This document shows, one piece after another, positions 1-12,300 of a stretch of 64,000 nucleotides of DNA. Position 1 is the stretch's first letter, and every line of letters begins with the position of its first letter. Source of the stretch: Undaria pinnatifida. Taxonomy: Eukaryota > Sar > Phaeophyceae > Laminariales > Alariaceae. The position numbers and the translations under genes are program-made. The DNA lies in assembly GCA_012845835.1 (NCBI GenBank), contig JABAKD010000006.1, forward strand, positions 7,734,637-7,798,636. Direction: 5' to 3'. The notes beneath the pieces were generated by a model that saw nothing but the letters and a program-made list of their open reading frames with translations, was not told where the DNA came from and did not search any database.

Positions 1-443
1 TTCAGAGTGCCCACTGTAAGCCCTTTGGAACTTTCAGAGGGAAAACGTGTCGAAAGCAATAGGCGATTATTATGCCGACTTGACCGCTCTTAACTCTCGA
101 ATGCTCTGAACGCGAGCGCCCTTAAATCGCGCTACCCCTTCCGGGCTTCAGAGGCAAAACTTGTCGAAAATAATAGACTAATAAGAGTCAATCGCTCTTA
201 ACTCCCGAATGCTCTTAACTCGGGTACTCTTAACTCGGGGTACCCTCTGTAAACGTTTTGGAGCTTCAGAGGGAAATCTTGTTGACAGTAAGGATCTCCA
301 TAGATAGATCAAATGCGGCAATTCCGCCGAGACCCTGTTTCGATGCTAAACAAAACATGTGCTGGAGTTCGAATCTCGTCAGCAAAGCTTTTAACCTTGA
401 AAAAAATGTGCTTTTTTTAAAGGGAAGAGTTGAAAAAGGCCTG
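1..443. repeat. degenerate tandem repeat, about 100-125 bp unit
   Basis: Phrases built on 'cttcagagggaaaa', 'cttgtcgaaa' and 'ctcttaactcg' recur at about 30-60, 150-170 and 225-290, so the segment reads as about three diverged copies of one unit. A related phrase appears alone at about 45,255. No gene is seen. Confidence 0.5.
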
Positions 444-1909
444 TTTCGAGTCAGTACTTTGTACGTGGCAAGTGGGGGGGGTCGCAGGAGATCAACGCTG
501 GCGAGATTGGGTGCTCCGAGCCCCAACGTATATAATTTGTCACTGTAGTTGAAGCTCTACTCGTTGAGCTGCTTCAGTCACGTGATTGACGTAGCTCAAA
601 CGCTTAGATCGTCCTGCTAACACACCCATGCAAGTCAGTTGTGTTTGCTGTTGTGTGTCGGTAGGTAGGCACTGTACGAGAATTATGTTTACCGAAAAGG
701 ATGGAAGCGTGCAAGGCTTTCCACTGGTGGGTGGTGCGTTTCCGGTGAGACCGTGTTTCGATGCTGGCAGCCATTGCAGTTAGCCACGTTTTTGTTGGAC
801 GCAATCAAACAGGTTTTGCGTTGGTGACATTGCGCGAACATTTCTTGCTTCTTAAAACGCCTTGCTATGTGCTGAGCGCCACTGCAAGGGCACAGGAGAG
901 ACAGGCACGGGCAGTTTCCAATAACCATGTCTCTGGTGAAAAGGGTATGATGACAAATAATCAATCGCATAGTTTAGTCAACTTGTACGTTGATTATGAT
1001 GTGTGCTGATCGCCAACACTACAGCTAAATACTTACTGGCGTGCGTGTTAACTATTTTTGGACTTGAAAAAAGAGACTTGGTCGAGCGGTCAGCGTACTG
1101 CTTTGGTCAGTACATCTTTGGATTGAGAATAGTCAACAGCCACCAGTATATACTGGACAGCATCAGTATACTGGATGCGATTTTCTTCATTTTTTTTTCA
1201 GGGGCTTTAGGCTTTGAGCAAGTTATGTCAACTAAACTATTTACTCACCGAGCTCACCGAGCAGGACCGCGAGACTTCTTTCTTCGACGGTGGGTGGTAT
1301 GTGCGGAGGCACCACCGCGTAAGCGTGGCCATCGGGCTACTCAGGCGAAATATACCAGCCGCGGTCAATCCACTGGGGACACAAAACTACGGCCAAGAAA
1401 ATATAGCCCTCTGAAGAATAGCCAACACAGAGACTAATCCTCAAGTTAGAATGATAGAATGTGTACCTCGGCCACCAAAATCTCAACTGGTACAGCAGTA
1501 TTAAGCAATTAAAGTTCACACCCCAGTAGCACATGGTTGGCTTGTTGAACAATGGGATAACTTGAAAAGATGCACGAAGAAACCCGGTGCAAATATTTCC
1601 ACGGCACGGTGACATCGTGTTATGGACGGGGCGGCGGTGGCGGCGGTTTCGGAACTACGCCTGATAGCGCATTAAACTTGGGATGAGGAGTCTGTTCTAT
1701 AAACGGGCGACACGCGCAGCGGCTGATATGTGGCCGACGCTGAACTAACACACCGTTTCAAATGATGATAATAACAATAATGAACAGCTTGCAGCAACGA
1801 CAACAATGATGATGGTGATGATGACGATGATGATGATGATGATGATAAATGATGATGATGATGATAATAGTAACATCATTAAAACAATACAAAATAGTCC
1901 AACTTTGTA
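444..1909. other. 3' flank of the truncated copy; no gene seen
   Basis: This is the downstream flank carried by the duplication; its twin is 4,911-6,379. It contains short open frames conserved between the copies only because the copies are young, and a GAT/GATGAT microsatellite at about 1,805-1,870. No protein family was recognised. Confidence 0.5.
1805..1871. repeat. GAT trinucleotide microsatellite (copy 1)
   Basis: Runs of gat/gac triplets. The twin at 6,272-6,345 differs in repeat number, which explains part of the 3-4 bp offset drift between the duplication copies. Confidence 0.9.
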
Positions 1910-3059
1910 TCAACACACCAGGCCCTGTCCCCGCCCACAAACGCAAAACCTCACGCGTTCCAAGTCTCCGGGGTGGCACCATAGTCCCAACCCCGACCCC
2001 TCCCACGAAGATGCTACCCCAGCACCGCCATTAATAGGCGGTCCTCGTTCCCCTAGCAAAGGCGGTGATTTTTTCAAAGCGCCTTTTTTTGGCGAGCGCT
2101 CGACATCCGCCTCAAGACCGACGACCCCTGCCACTGGGAGTTGTGAAATCCTGTTTGGTCGCAAGCTAGTGGACTCCATGACGCCAGGTTGCGAAACACC
2201 GTGCTGTGAGCAACCACCGCCCTCCAAAGAAACGCCTGCGCTTGAAACCCCGTCAGAAGGAGACGCCTTCTTCGAAGCTCCACCATCCCCTCCGTTACCA
2301 CTACTACTACTACTGCTACTACCACCACCACCATTTATATTGCTACCAACACCGATACTGCCTCTACCACCATTGCTACTACTGCCACTGCCAGAAGCAG
2401 TACAAGATTTTGGTGGCATAAGAGCAGTGTCTGCAACAGCGACGCCGTCTTCGGTGGTTCCTTCTGCCGACAGATGATGTATCGAAAAATCCCCACTGCT
2501 AGGAAAGCCAACGCTATGCCATGGAACGCCCGCAACCTCGAGGCAACGGTGGAAAGCGCCCATGGTCTCGGCATTTCGAAGCTTAGCGAGGAAGCGACGC
2601 GAGGGTTTGCAGAATGAGGAGGAGGCGGAACAGGGGCAGGCGAAAGGGAAGGGGGAGGGACGGGGGAGATTGAGAGAGAAGCGAGGAGATGAACTCACGC
2701 TTTCATGGGGGGGTTACAGGAGGATGCGGGGGGGGGGGGGGGGGGGTTGAACGAGAATTGTAGAGAAGCAATCGCTCTTTTACGGTGGGTTTGCAGGAGG
2801 AGGAGGCGGGGATGGGGAAGAGGAAGAGGAGGGGGGATGAGAGAGAACTGTGGAGAAAAAGCACGCTATTTCGCGGCCGCTCCAACGAGTATGAACTACA
2901 ACTACTCACGGCCGCTCCACCGAGTATGACCTGCAACTACTCGTGCCGTACAACCGTCGCACTCCGGACAAAAACTCCCTTGCCCCAGAGCCCAGGCGGA
3001 TTGCGTGTCACACCCGATGATGTGGTGATCACTTTTATTCGATTTTTTTGTCCGTTTCA

Positions 3060-3400
3060 AATCCCAAAAGGGCTAAGAACCTGAAGAATTGGATGTTACA
3101 AATCTGAAAAAAATCATGTTACGAACCTGAGAATATGCGCGATAGGGAATCCGAGAGACGTATGTTTAAGAACGCGTGGAAAGACACATTAATAGCATGA
3201 GAAAGTTTATGTCGAAGAACGTGAGAAAAAGTACGTTTAAGAACCTGATAACACGCGTGTTCAAGAAGCTGAGAAGCGTATCTTAAGAACGCGTCAAAAC
3301 GTACGTTGACAACCTTATAGAAAAATACGTTACGAACCAGATAAAAGTGTGTTACGAACCTGAGGAAACATGTGTTAAGGACACGATAAAAAACAGGTAC
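3060..3400. repeat. degenerate short tandem array (about 35-bp unit), copy 1
   Basis: The phrases 'gttaagaacctgataaaa' and 'gttacgaacctgag' recur about every 30-40 bp, giving about ten diverged units. The array lies in the intron before the last exon of the duplicated methyltransferase exons. The twin array is at 7,530-7,870. Confidence 0.7.
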
Positions 3401-3454
3401 TCCATCCACTGCAGCGAAGCACGATACGATAGAGGTAGCACCATTTGTCGCGAA

Positions 3455-3825
3455 AAAAAACCTGAATGACGGGGCCCCTTAACTCGAAATCGTCGGAATG
3501 CCATTATAGCTACTCAATTTGACTTCTTGCTGTAGTAGTTTTGACTCTTTTTGTGTATCTCAGTCATGGGTTTGTTCATCGGGTTGGAATTTCAGTTTTC
3601 TCCCAAAAATCATTTTTGGGGTGAGGTATAGAGCTCAGAGATCTAAATGACGGGGCTCCTTAACCCGATATCGTCGGAATGTCATTATTGCTACTCAATT
3701 TGAATTTTTGTTGTATTAGTTTTGACTATTTTTCGTGTATCTCAGCCATGGGTTTGTTCATCGGGTTGGAATTTCAGTTTTCTCCCAACAATCATTTTTG
3801 GGGTGAGGTACAGAGCTCCTCAAGC
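3455..3825. repeat. two tandem copies of a ~185-bp unit (copy 1 of the block)
   Basis: Units at about 3,460-3,645 and 3,645-3,825 share 'atgacggggc', 'aactcgaaatcgtcggaatg' or its variant, 'catgggtttgttcatcggg' and 'ttctcccaaaaatcatt'. They are intronic to the duplicated exons. The same pair occurs at 7,930-8,290. Confidence 0.85.
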
Positions 3826-4910
3826 AACCGCCCTCAATAAGAAAAAACCGTGCACCACTATCGTACCATGCGTCCAAGCATTACACTTACCGTAGATGCG
3901 AAGATTATGAGCGCGTCCGGGCACCTCCGCAGAGTCTCCACCACCACACCCACCAACGCCGGGTGGTACCTGCCGGGTCGAGCAGTCGTTGTTGTCGCCG
4001 GCAAGCAGAGAAAAAAAAAATAGGCAAAGGCCTGTCGCTTAAAATAGCATATTTGATGTCGAGTACGGGTTCACCAAGAATAACAAAGATTAGCGAGCAA
4101 GCTGCCGCAGACGCCCTCTCTAACACGCCTGAGACATACCTGGAACCTGGTATGTTTTAGGACGCCGCGAGGCAAGCCATCCGTGTTGAACTCTCTCTCT
4201 TGTTTTAGTATATCTACCTCCCTCCCTCTCTACCCCCTTTCCTTTCTCTTCCTCTCGCAGGCTTTCTCTGCAGTCCGCCCAACCTCTCCCGAAGATCACC
4301 CGTAACCCTAGATTAGCCCATGGCCACGTGGTGATCGAGTAAACGGTAGAACAGCCCAAGCGGGGAGAGGCGAGGGTGGGGAAGCGAAAGAGAAACCAGA
4401 ACCCATGCACTCCCGACAACAAAGCATCCAGCCGCCCACCTAGCCGCCCACCCATCCATCTACTTACCCACCCATACCCACCCAACCACCCACCCAGCCA
4501 TCTGCCCACCTGACATCGTACACAACATCTGCGGCCAGAACCACCTCCGGCACACCCAACGCATCTATCTCCTCTTCCCGTTCCCTCCCTTCCGCCCCCC
4601 CCTCCTCCTTATGCCCTTGATCCTCTTCCTCCTCCCCCTCCTCCTCCTCCCCCTCCTCCTTGCCCCGGCCAAGTCCATCCGACCGCCCCTCCTCCCCGCC
4701 CACGCCTACACGTGTCACCGCCGCTGGTGCTCGTATTCCCGTCGATGGTGCTGGTGTCGCCGTCGACGGTAAGGAAGAGGTGTAGTCGGTCCAATCGAGG
4801 GAGCGGACCGTTAATTTTGCGGCGTCCGCATTGGGAGCAGGGCCGCATTGCTGTAGCCACCTTCTGTTTATTTCAACGTTGAATCGGAGGTTGGCGAGCA
4901 CCCTGAAGGG

Positions 4911-6379
4911 TTTCGAGTCAGTACTTTGTACGTGGCAAGTGGATGGGGTCGCCGGAGATCAACGCTGGCGAGATTGGGTGCTCCGAGCCCCAACGTATAT
5001 AATTTGTCACTGTAGTTGAAGCTCTACTCGTTGAGCTGCTTCAGTCACGTGATTGACGTAGCTCAAACGCTTAGATCGTCCTGCTAACACGCCCATGCAA
5101 GTCAGTTGTGTTTGCTGTTGTGTGTCGGTAGGTAGGCACTGCACGAGAATTATGTTTACCGAAAAGGATGGAAGCGTGCAAGGCTTTCCACTGGTGGGTG
5201 GTGCGTTTCCGGTGAGACCGTGTTTCGATGCTGGCAGCCATTGCAGTTAGCCACGTTTTTGTTGGACGCAATCAAACAGGTTTTGCGTTGGTGACATTGC
5301 GCGAACATTTCTTGCTTCTTAAAGCGCCTTGCTATGTGCTGAGCGCCACTGCAAGGGCACAGGAGAGACAGGCACGGGCAGTTTCCAATAACCATGTCTC
5401 TGTTGAAAAGGGTATGATGACAAATAATCAATCGCATAGTTTAGTCAACTTGTACGTTGATTATGATGTGTGCTGATCGCCAACACTACAGCTAAATACT
5501 TACTGGCGTGCGTGTTAACTATTTTTGGACTTGAAAAAAGAGACTTGGTCGAGCGGTCAGCGTACTGCTTTGGTCAGTACATCTTTGGATTGAGAATAGT
5601 CAACAGCCACCAGTATATACTGGACAGCATCAGTATACTGGGTGCGATTTTCTTCATTTTTTCTTCAGGTGCTTTAGGCTTTGAGCAAGTTATGTCAACT
5701 AAACTATTTACTCACCGAGCTCACCGAGCAGGACCGCGAGACTTCTTTCTTCGACGGTGGGTGGTATGTGCGGAGGCACCACCGCGTAAGCGTGGCCATC
5801 GGGCTACTCAGGCGAAATATACCAGCCGCGGTCAATCCACTGGGGACACAAAACTACGGCCAAGAAAATAAAGCCCTCTGAAGAATAGCCAACACAGAGA
5901 CTAATCCTCAAGTTAGAATGATAGAATGTGTACCTCGGCCACCAAAATCTCAACTGGTACAGCAGTATTAAGCAATTAAAGTCCACACCCCAGTAGCACA
6001 TGGTTGGCTTGTTGAACAGTGGGATAACTTGAAAAGATGCACGAAGAAACCCGGTGCAAATATTTCCACGGCACGGTGACATCGTGTTATGGACGGGGCG
6101 GCGGTGGCGGCGGTTTCGGAACTACGCCTGATAGCGCATTAAACTTGGGATGAGGAGTCTGTTCTATAAACGGGCGACACGCGCAGCGGCTGATATGTGG
6201 CCGACGCTGAACTAACACACCGTTTCAAATGATGATAATAACAATAATGAACAGCTTGCAGCAACAACAACAATGATGATGGTGATGATGACGATGATGA
6301 CGATGATGATGATAAATGATGATGATGATGATGATAATAGTAACATCATTAAAACAATACAAAATAGTCCAACTTTGTA
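4911..6379. other. 3' flank of the methyltransferase gene; no other gene seen
   Basis: This is the duplicate of 444-1,909. It holds a GAT microsatellite at 6,272-6,345 and no recognisable protein. The 3' UTR and polyadenylation site of the methyltransferase gene should lie here on the minus strand, but I could not place them. Confidence 0.5.
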
Positions 6380-9300
6380 TCAACACACCAGGCCCTGTCC
6401 CCGCCCACAAACGCAAAACCTCACGCGTTCCAAGTCTCCGGGGTGGCACCATAGTCCCAACCCCGACCCCTCCCACGAAGATGCTACCCCAGCACCGCCA
6501 TTAATAGGCGGTCCTCGTTCCCCTAGCAAAGGCGGTGATTTTTTCAAAGCGCCTTTTTTTGGCGAGCGCTCGACATCCGCCTCAAGACCGACGACCCCTG
6601 CCACTGGGAGTTGTGAAATCCTGTTTGGTCGCAAGCTAGTGGACTCCATGACGCCAGGTTGCGAAACACCGTGCTGTGAGCAACCACCGCCCTCCAAAGA
6701 AACGCCTGCGCTTGAAACCCCGTCAGAAGGAGACGCCTTCTTCGAAGCTCCACCATCCCCTCCGTTACCACTACTACTACTACTGCTACTACCACCACCA
6801 CCATTTATATTGCTACCAACACCGATACTGCCTCTACCACCATTGCTACTACTGCCACTGCCAGAAGCAGTACAAGATTTTGGTGGCATAGGAGCAGTGT
6901 CTGCAACAGCGACGCCGTCTTCGGTGGTTCCTTCTGCCGACAGATGATGTATCGAAAAATCCCCACTGCTAGGAAAGCCAACGCTATGCCATGGAACGCC
7001 CGCAACCTCGAGGCAACGGTGGAAAGCGCCCATGGTCTCGGCATTTCGAAGCTTAGCGAGGAAGCGACGCGAGGGTTTGCAGAATGAGGAGGAGGCGGAA
7101 CAGGGGCAGGCGAAAGGGAAGGGGGAGGGACGGGGGAGATTGAGAGAGAAGCGAGGAGATGAACTCACGCTTTCATGGGGGGGTTACAGGAGGATGCGGA
7201 GGGGGGGGGGGGGGGAAGGTTGAACAAGAATTGTAGAGAAGCAATCGCTCTTTTACGGTGGGTTTGCAGGAGGAGGAGGCGGGGATGGGGAAGAGGAAGA
7301 GGAGGGGGGATGAGAGAACTGTGGAGAAAAAGGACGCTATTTCGCGGCCGCTCCAACGAGTATGAACTACAACTACTCACGGCCGCTCCACCGAGTATGA
7401 CCTGCAACTACTCGTGCCGTACAACCGTTGCACTCCGGACAAAAACTCCCTTGCCCCAGAGCCCAGGCGGATTGCGTGTCACACCCGATGATGTGGTGAT
7501 CACTTTTATTCGATTTTTTTGTCCGTTTCAAATCCCAAAAGGGCTAAGAACCTGAAGAATTGGATGTTACAAATCTGAAAAAAATCATGTTACGAACCTG
7601 AGAATATGCGCGATAGGGAATCCGAGAGACGTATGTTCAAGAACGCGTGGAAAGATACATTAATAGCATGAGAAAGTTTATGTCGAAGAACGTGAGAAAA
7701 AGTACGTTTAAGAACCTGATACACTCGTGTTCAAGAAGCTGAGAAGCGTATCTTAAGAACGCGTGAAACGTACGCTGACAACCTGATAAAAAAATACGTT
7801 AAGAACCAGATAAAAGTGTGTTACGAACCTGAGAAAACATGCGTTAAGGACACGATAAAAAACAGGTACTTCCTCCACTGCAGCGAAGCACGATACGATA
7901 GAGGTAGCACCATTTGTCGCAAACAAAAATCTGAATGACGGGGCCCCTTAACTCGAAATCGTCGGAATGCCATTATTGCTACTCAATTTGACTTCTTGCT
8001 GTATTAGTTTTTACTCGTTTTTGTGTATCTCAGCCATGGGTTTGTTCATCGGGTTGGAATTTCAGTTTTCTCCCAAAAATCATTTTTGGGGTGAGGTATA
8101 GAGCTCAAAAATCTAAATGACGGGGCTTCTTAACCCGATATCGTCGGAATGTCTATATTTGCTACTCAATTTGACTTTTTGTTGTAATAGTTTTGACTCT
8201 TTTTCGTGTATCTCAGCCATGGGTTTGTTCATCGGGTTGGAATTTCAGTTTTCTCCCAAAAATCATTATTTGGGTGAGGTACAGAGCTCCTCAAGCAACC
8301 GCCCTCAGAAGAAAAAAACGGTGCACCTCCATCGTACCATGCGTCCAAGCATTACACTTACCGTAGATGCGAAGATTATGAGCGCGTCCGGGCACCTCCG
8401 CAGAGTCTCCACCACCACGCCCACCAACGCCGGGTGGTACCTGCCGGGTCGAGCAGTCGTTGTTGTCGCCGGCAAGCAGAGAAAAAAAAAATAGGCGAAG
8501 GCCGGTCTCTTAAAATAGCATATTTGATGTCGAGTACGGGTTCACCAAGAATAACAAAGATTAGCGAGCAAGCTGCCGCAGACGCCCTCTCTAGCACGCC
8601 TGAGACATACCTGGAACCTTGTATGTTTTAGGACGCCGCGAGGCAAGCCATCTGTGTTATCCTCTCTCGTTTTAGTATATCTACCTTCCTCCCTCCTTCT
8701 CTACTCCCTTTCTCTTCCTCTCCCAGGTTTTCTCCGAAGTCCGCCCAACTTCTCCACAAGATCACTCGTAACCCTAAATTAGCCCATGGCCACGTGGTGA
8801 TCGAGTAAACAATAGAACAGCCCAAGCGGGGAGAGGCGAGGGCGGGGAAGCGAAAGAGAAACCAGAACCCATGCACTCCCGACAACAAAGCATCCAGCCG
8901 CCCACCTAGCCGCCCACCCATCCATCTACTTACCCACCCATACCCACCCAACCACCCACCCAGCCATCTGCCCACCTGACATCGTACACAACATCTGCGG
9001 CCAGAACCACCTCCGGCACACCCAACGCATCTATCTCCTCTTCCCGTTCCCTCCCTTCCGCCCCCCCCTCCTCCTTCTGCCCTTGATCCTCTTCCTCCTC
9101 CCCCTCCTTCTCCTCCCCCTCCTCCTTGCCCCGGCCAAGTTCATCCGACCGCCCCTCCTCCCCGCCCACGCCTACACGTGTCACCGCCGCTGGTGCTCGT
9201 ATTCCCGTCGATGGTGCTGGTGTCGCCGTCGACGGTAAGGAAGAGGTGTAGTCGGTCCAATCGAGGGAGCGGACCGTTAATTTTGCGGCGTCCGCATTGG

Positions 9301-12300
9301 GAGCAGGGCCGCTGTGCTGTAGCCACCTTCTGTTTATTTCAACGTTGAATCGGAGGTTGGCGAGCACCCTGAAGGGCCGCGGTGCACGGTGGAGGCGGCG
9401 ATGACGGAAGGAGGGGGCGCGGGGGCGCGGGGGAGAGTGAGATGCGGGCAAGGGGTATCAGGCGCGGACAAGATATGTACACGTCCAGATATTTCCATCA
9501 CATCTGAGGCTATTATTTTCGCACGTTTTCTCCAGCTCTCTCACTTTTTGTAACCCAGAACATGACACACGTGGCGAGCACCGCAGAAAACGAGAAGAAA
9601 TATATACCAAGTGTGAAATACCGGCATAGGTATGTCATCCTATCGACTAATGGGTGCTCGCTTTTTTCCTTTAGGCTCCTCGTCTTCGTCGGGTGACAGC
9701 CTGTAGCTAAGAATCATATACAAGTGAGCGGGCACCGCCCCCTGCCATCCCCTAACGCGCACGATACCCCCCCCCCCCCCCCCGGTCCTCGCCTCTCTAC
9801 CCTACCAACCACCACCATAACTGATATCGCTGACCTGGGAGCGTATTTGTAAGCATAACGTCTCCACCCCCCCCCCCCCCCAAGCCCCTCGCATCCGTAT
9901 CAACACCACCACTACCGCTGACCTGGGAGCGTAGTCTGTAAGCACAACCTCTCTCGCGCCACAGCATACAGCAACAGCAGTCCCCGTCATGCCTATTCCT
10001 GCACCAAGCTCCACTACTCGTTTTTCCTCCAGCAGACGCCAGTGCGCCACGCAAAAATCTGCGTGATACGGAACGGGACGGAATGAGAGAGGACCGGATG
10101 AGGTAAGGCGGGATTATATAGGACGGGATATTATAGGATCGGATGGGATGGGATGGGATGGGATGGGATGGGATGGGACTGGATGATATGTGACGGGGTG
10201 GGATGTAATGCGATGGGATAGGGTGAGATGGGATGGGATGGGACAGAATGAAACGGGGTGGGATGAGATGAAAAGGGATAGGATTGGATGACATGGGATG
10301 AGACGGGATGAAATGGGATCTAATTGGATGGGATCGGATGATATGTGATGGATGGGATGGGACGGGACGGGACGGGATGGGTGAGTTGGGATGGAATGAG
10401 ATGGGATGGAATGTAACGGGATGGGACGGGATGGGATGGGGTGGGAACGATGATGAGTTAGGATGAAACAGGATGGGATAGAATGGGGTGGGAACGATGG
10501 GATGGGATAGGAAGGGATGGGATGGAACGGGATGGGATGGAATGGGAAGAAATATGAGATGGGATGGGAAGGGGCGGGAGGGCATGAGACGGGATGGGGT
10601 GAAATGCACGCTACGCTAGGCGTGCACATCATTTTTCCAAGGTACCTCATGTTAGAAACTCAATACCCCACCCAATACCTCATTTCGACGAAGAATGGAA
10701 GAACACCCTAATGAACAATCTCACGGCCTGCAACAGGTACGAACTCACAGCCAAAACTACCCTAAAACACAAGGACGTTCTAACGATAGGCGCAAGCTAC
10801 GACAGAGGCGTACCGATGTTTTCTAAGGCGTCCTCGCTTAAGGAGCCCCAAACCTCTCCCAAAAAAAAAGGGGTTTGGGGGAAAAGGCGAAAAAGAAAAA
10901 GGCTACCCGATGAAAAACCCCATGGCCTGCTAGGCATTCCGCTAAACTTCCGCAAAAAAAAAAAGAACGAAATTCCGACAACTTTGGGTTAAGGAGCCCC
11001 GTCATCCTATTATTGTTTTTTCATCCAAAAGAATGCCACCTCTATTGTAGCACGCCTCGATACTGGAAAGTTCCTCTGATGAAGAACCCCCGTTAGACAG
11101 GAACAGTTCGGCTGAAACAATTGCAACCCCTCTCTCAGCGTGCGTCCCTTTCCTACCTGCTAGCGCCCGACCGGCCTCCCAAACCCGAAGCCCCACCTAT
11201 ACGTAGCGCGTGCGGCGGCCAACAAGGGAAGAAACAAAAATTAGGCGGAAAAAACCAGCGGCGTAGGCAAGCAAGAAAGCGAGCGAGCGAGCGAGCGGAG
11301 AAATGGGGCTATAGAACACACGCAACGGATGCATAGAGAAACCCTGTGTACCAGGTATGTCAGAAAAGTTTTCACGCCTTGGCACCAGCTCTCAGGTCTC
11401 AAAATTGTTGTTGATAGTGTTCGTTCGTTCTTTCCATGGTCAAAATCTGCTATATTTTCTCTCGCTCCCGCCCTGTTTTTAGCTCATACCTGGGGCCATA
11501 CGTATAGGAGGGGCCTTACAGCAGGAAGTAATTTCCCCTCCTAACTACAGTGCATGCTTTCATTTTTATGGCCAGAAGGGGTCAGCATTTTCGTCCCGCG
11601 CCGACTCGCGTTGAATTTTGCATCCACTCGCAAATAATAGGTGCAATTCTGCTTGACAATTGTGCACAAGAAAAAGTCCCTGACCGTGACCACCGCGCAC
11701 CCAGTATTCGGGCAAATAACACAGTCCAGCCCAGAGAAGCTTGTAGCTTAGCCTATAACAGTATAACCCAAAAAATAAAATATATATTTTTTCCGGGTTT
11801 AGTGAGCGACGTCGTCGGTTTTCCTATTTTATTTCTGGATGTCTTTGCCGGTTTGGCGTAAGGCCGACCAGGTACCGAGCGTTGAAAAAAACTACAACAC
11901 TAGAAAGTAAATAAAACAGTGGCTGACCTCGTTGTCCTTATTCGCAACCCTGAACGACAGAAACGCCTCCGCTCCTGCCTCTGCCTCCGCCGTCGCCTCT
12001 ACCCCCATCCCCACACCCGCCCCTACCCTCACCCCCCCCTTCTCATCGCACCCTCCCGAACCTTCCGTCGGCCCCTCCACACCCGCGCCCGCCTCGCCCT
12101 CGACCCCGCAGTGCCGTAAAGAAGCGGCATCAGCCCGGCGAGAGATGGTGGCATGTCGGCGGGGGGAGGGGGGGACACAAAACGATTCGAACGCGGTTTC
12201 TTCCCTATCTGTCCCCTCTCGGAGAGTGGCCACGCATGCCACCCTAGCACACAGGAGACCCTCGGCGGGCTCTTCGCCAGCCGCCTCGACCTCATTCAGC

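Larger units (their letters stand above)
1910..4902 (-). pseudogene. duplicated 3' exons of the EEF2KMT-like gene (N-terminally truncated copy)
   Basis: Three exons match exons 4-6 of the complete gene upstream: 4,902-4,510, 3,969-3,891 and 2,581-1,910. They keep the same splice signals and phases and remain open throughout. They encode the second half of the SAM-binding fold (starting VLANLRFNVEINRRW, with VVLAADVVYDV) and the C-terminal part (LRNAETMGAF). The exons for motif I and the N-terminus are missing, because the duplication boundary lies just before the first copied exon. On its own the copy cannot make a working methyltransferase. It still has an intact acceptor (cccttcag), so exon 3 of the complete gene could in principle splice to it, giving an almost identical product. 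The absence of stops may mean only that the duplication is young. Calling it a pseudogene is my inference. Confidence 0.8.
444..4910. repeat. tandem segmental duplication, copy 1 (4,467 bp)
   Basis: This block is followed directly by a near-identical block (4,911-9,376). The left edge is 'tttcgagtcagtac', and the right edge 'ccctgaaggg' abuts the same 'tttcgagtcagtac' at 4,911. Differences are scattered substitutions plus small indels, mostly in homopolymers and in the GAT microsatellite. The copy carries the last three exons of the methyltransferase gene and their 3' flank. Identity by eye is well above 95 percent, so the event looks recent. Confidence 0.95.
4911..9376. repeat. tandem segmental duplication, copy 2 (4,466 bp)
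   Basis: This is the second copy of the block at 444-4,910. Its right edge falls at 'ccctgaaggg' (9,367-9,376), after which the sequence continues into unique DNA with the rest of the methyltransferase gene. This is therefore the copy attached to the complete gene. The edge sits 8 bp upstream (gene sense) of the exon 4 start, so the copied exon kept its AG acceptor. Confidence 0.95.

Noticed and set aside
1806-2477. 223-residue open frame starting with Met/Asp runs (plus), with a twin at 6,273-6,947
   Set aside because: It is antisense to the last methyltransferase exon and starts in a GAT microsatellite. Conservation between copies only reflects the recent duplication.
9797-10609. 270-residue open frame of His-Pro-Ser repeats (minus)
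   Set aside because: It is the translation of the GGGAT satellite joined to exon 3 of the methyltransferase gene; the satellite is intronic.
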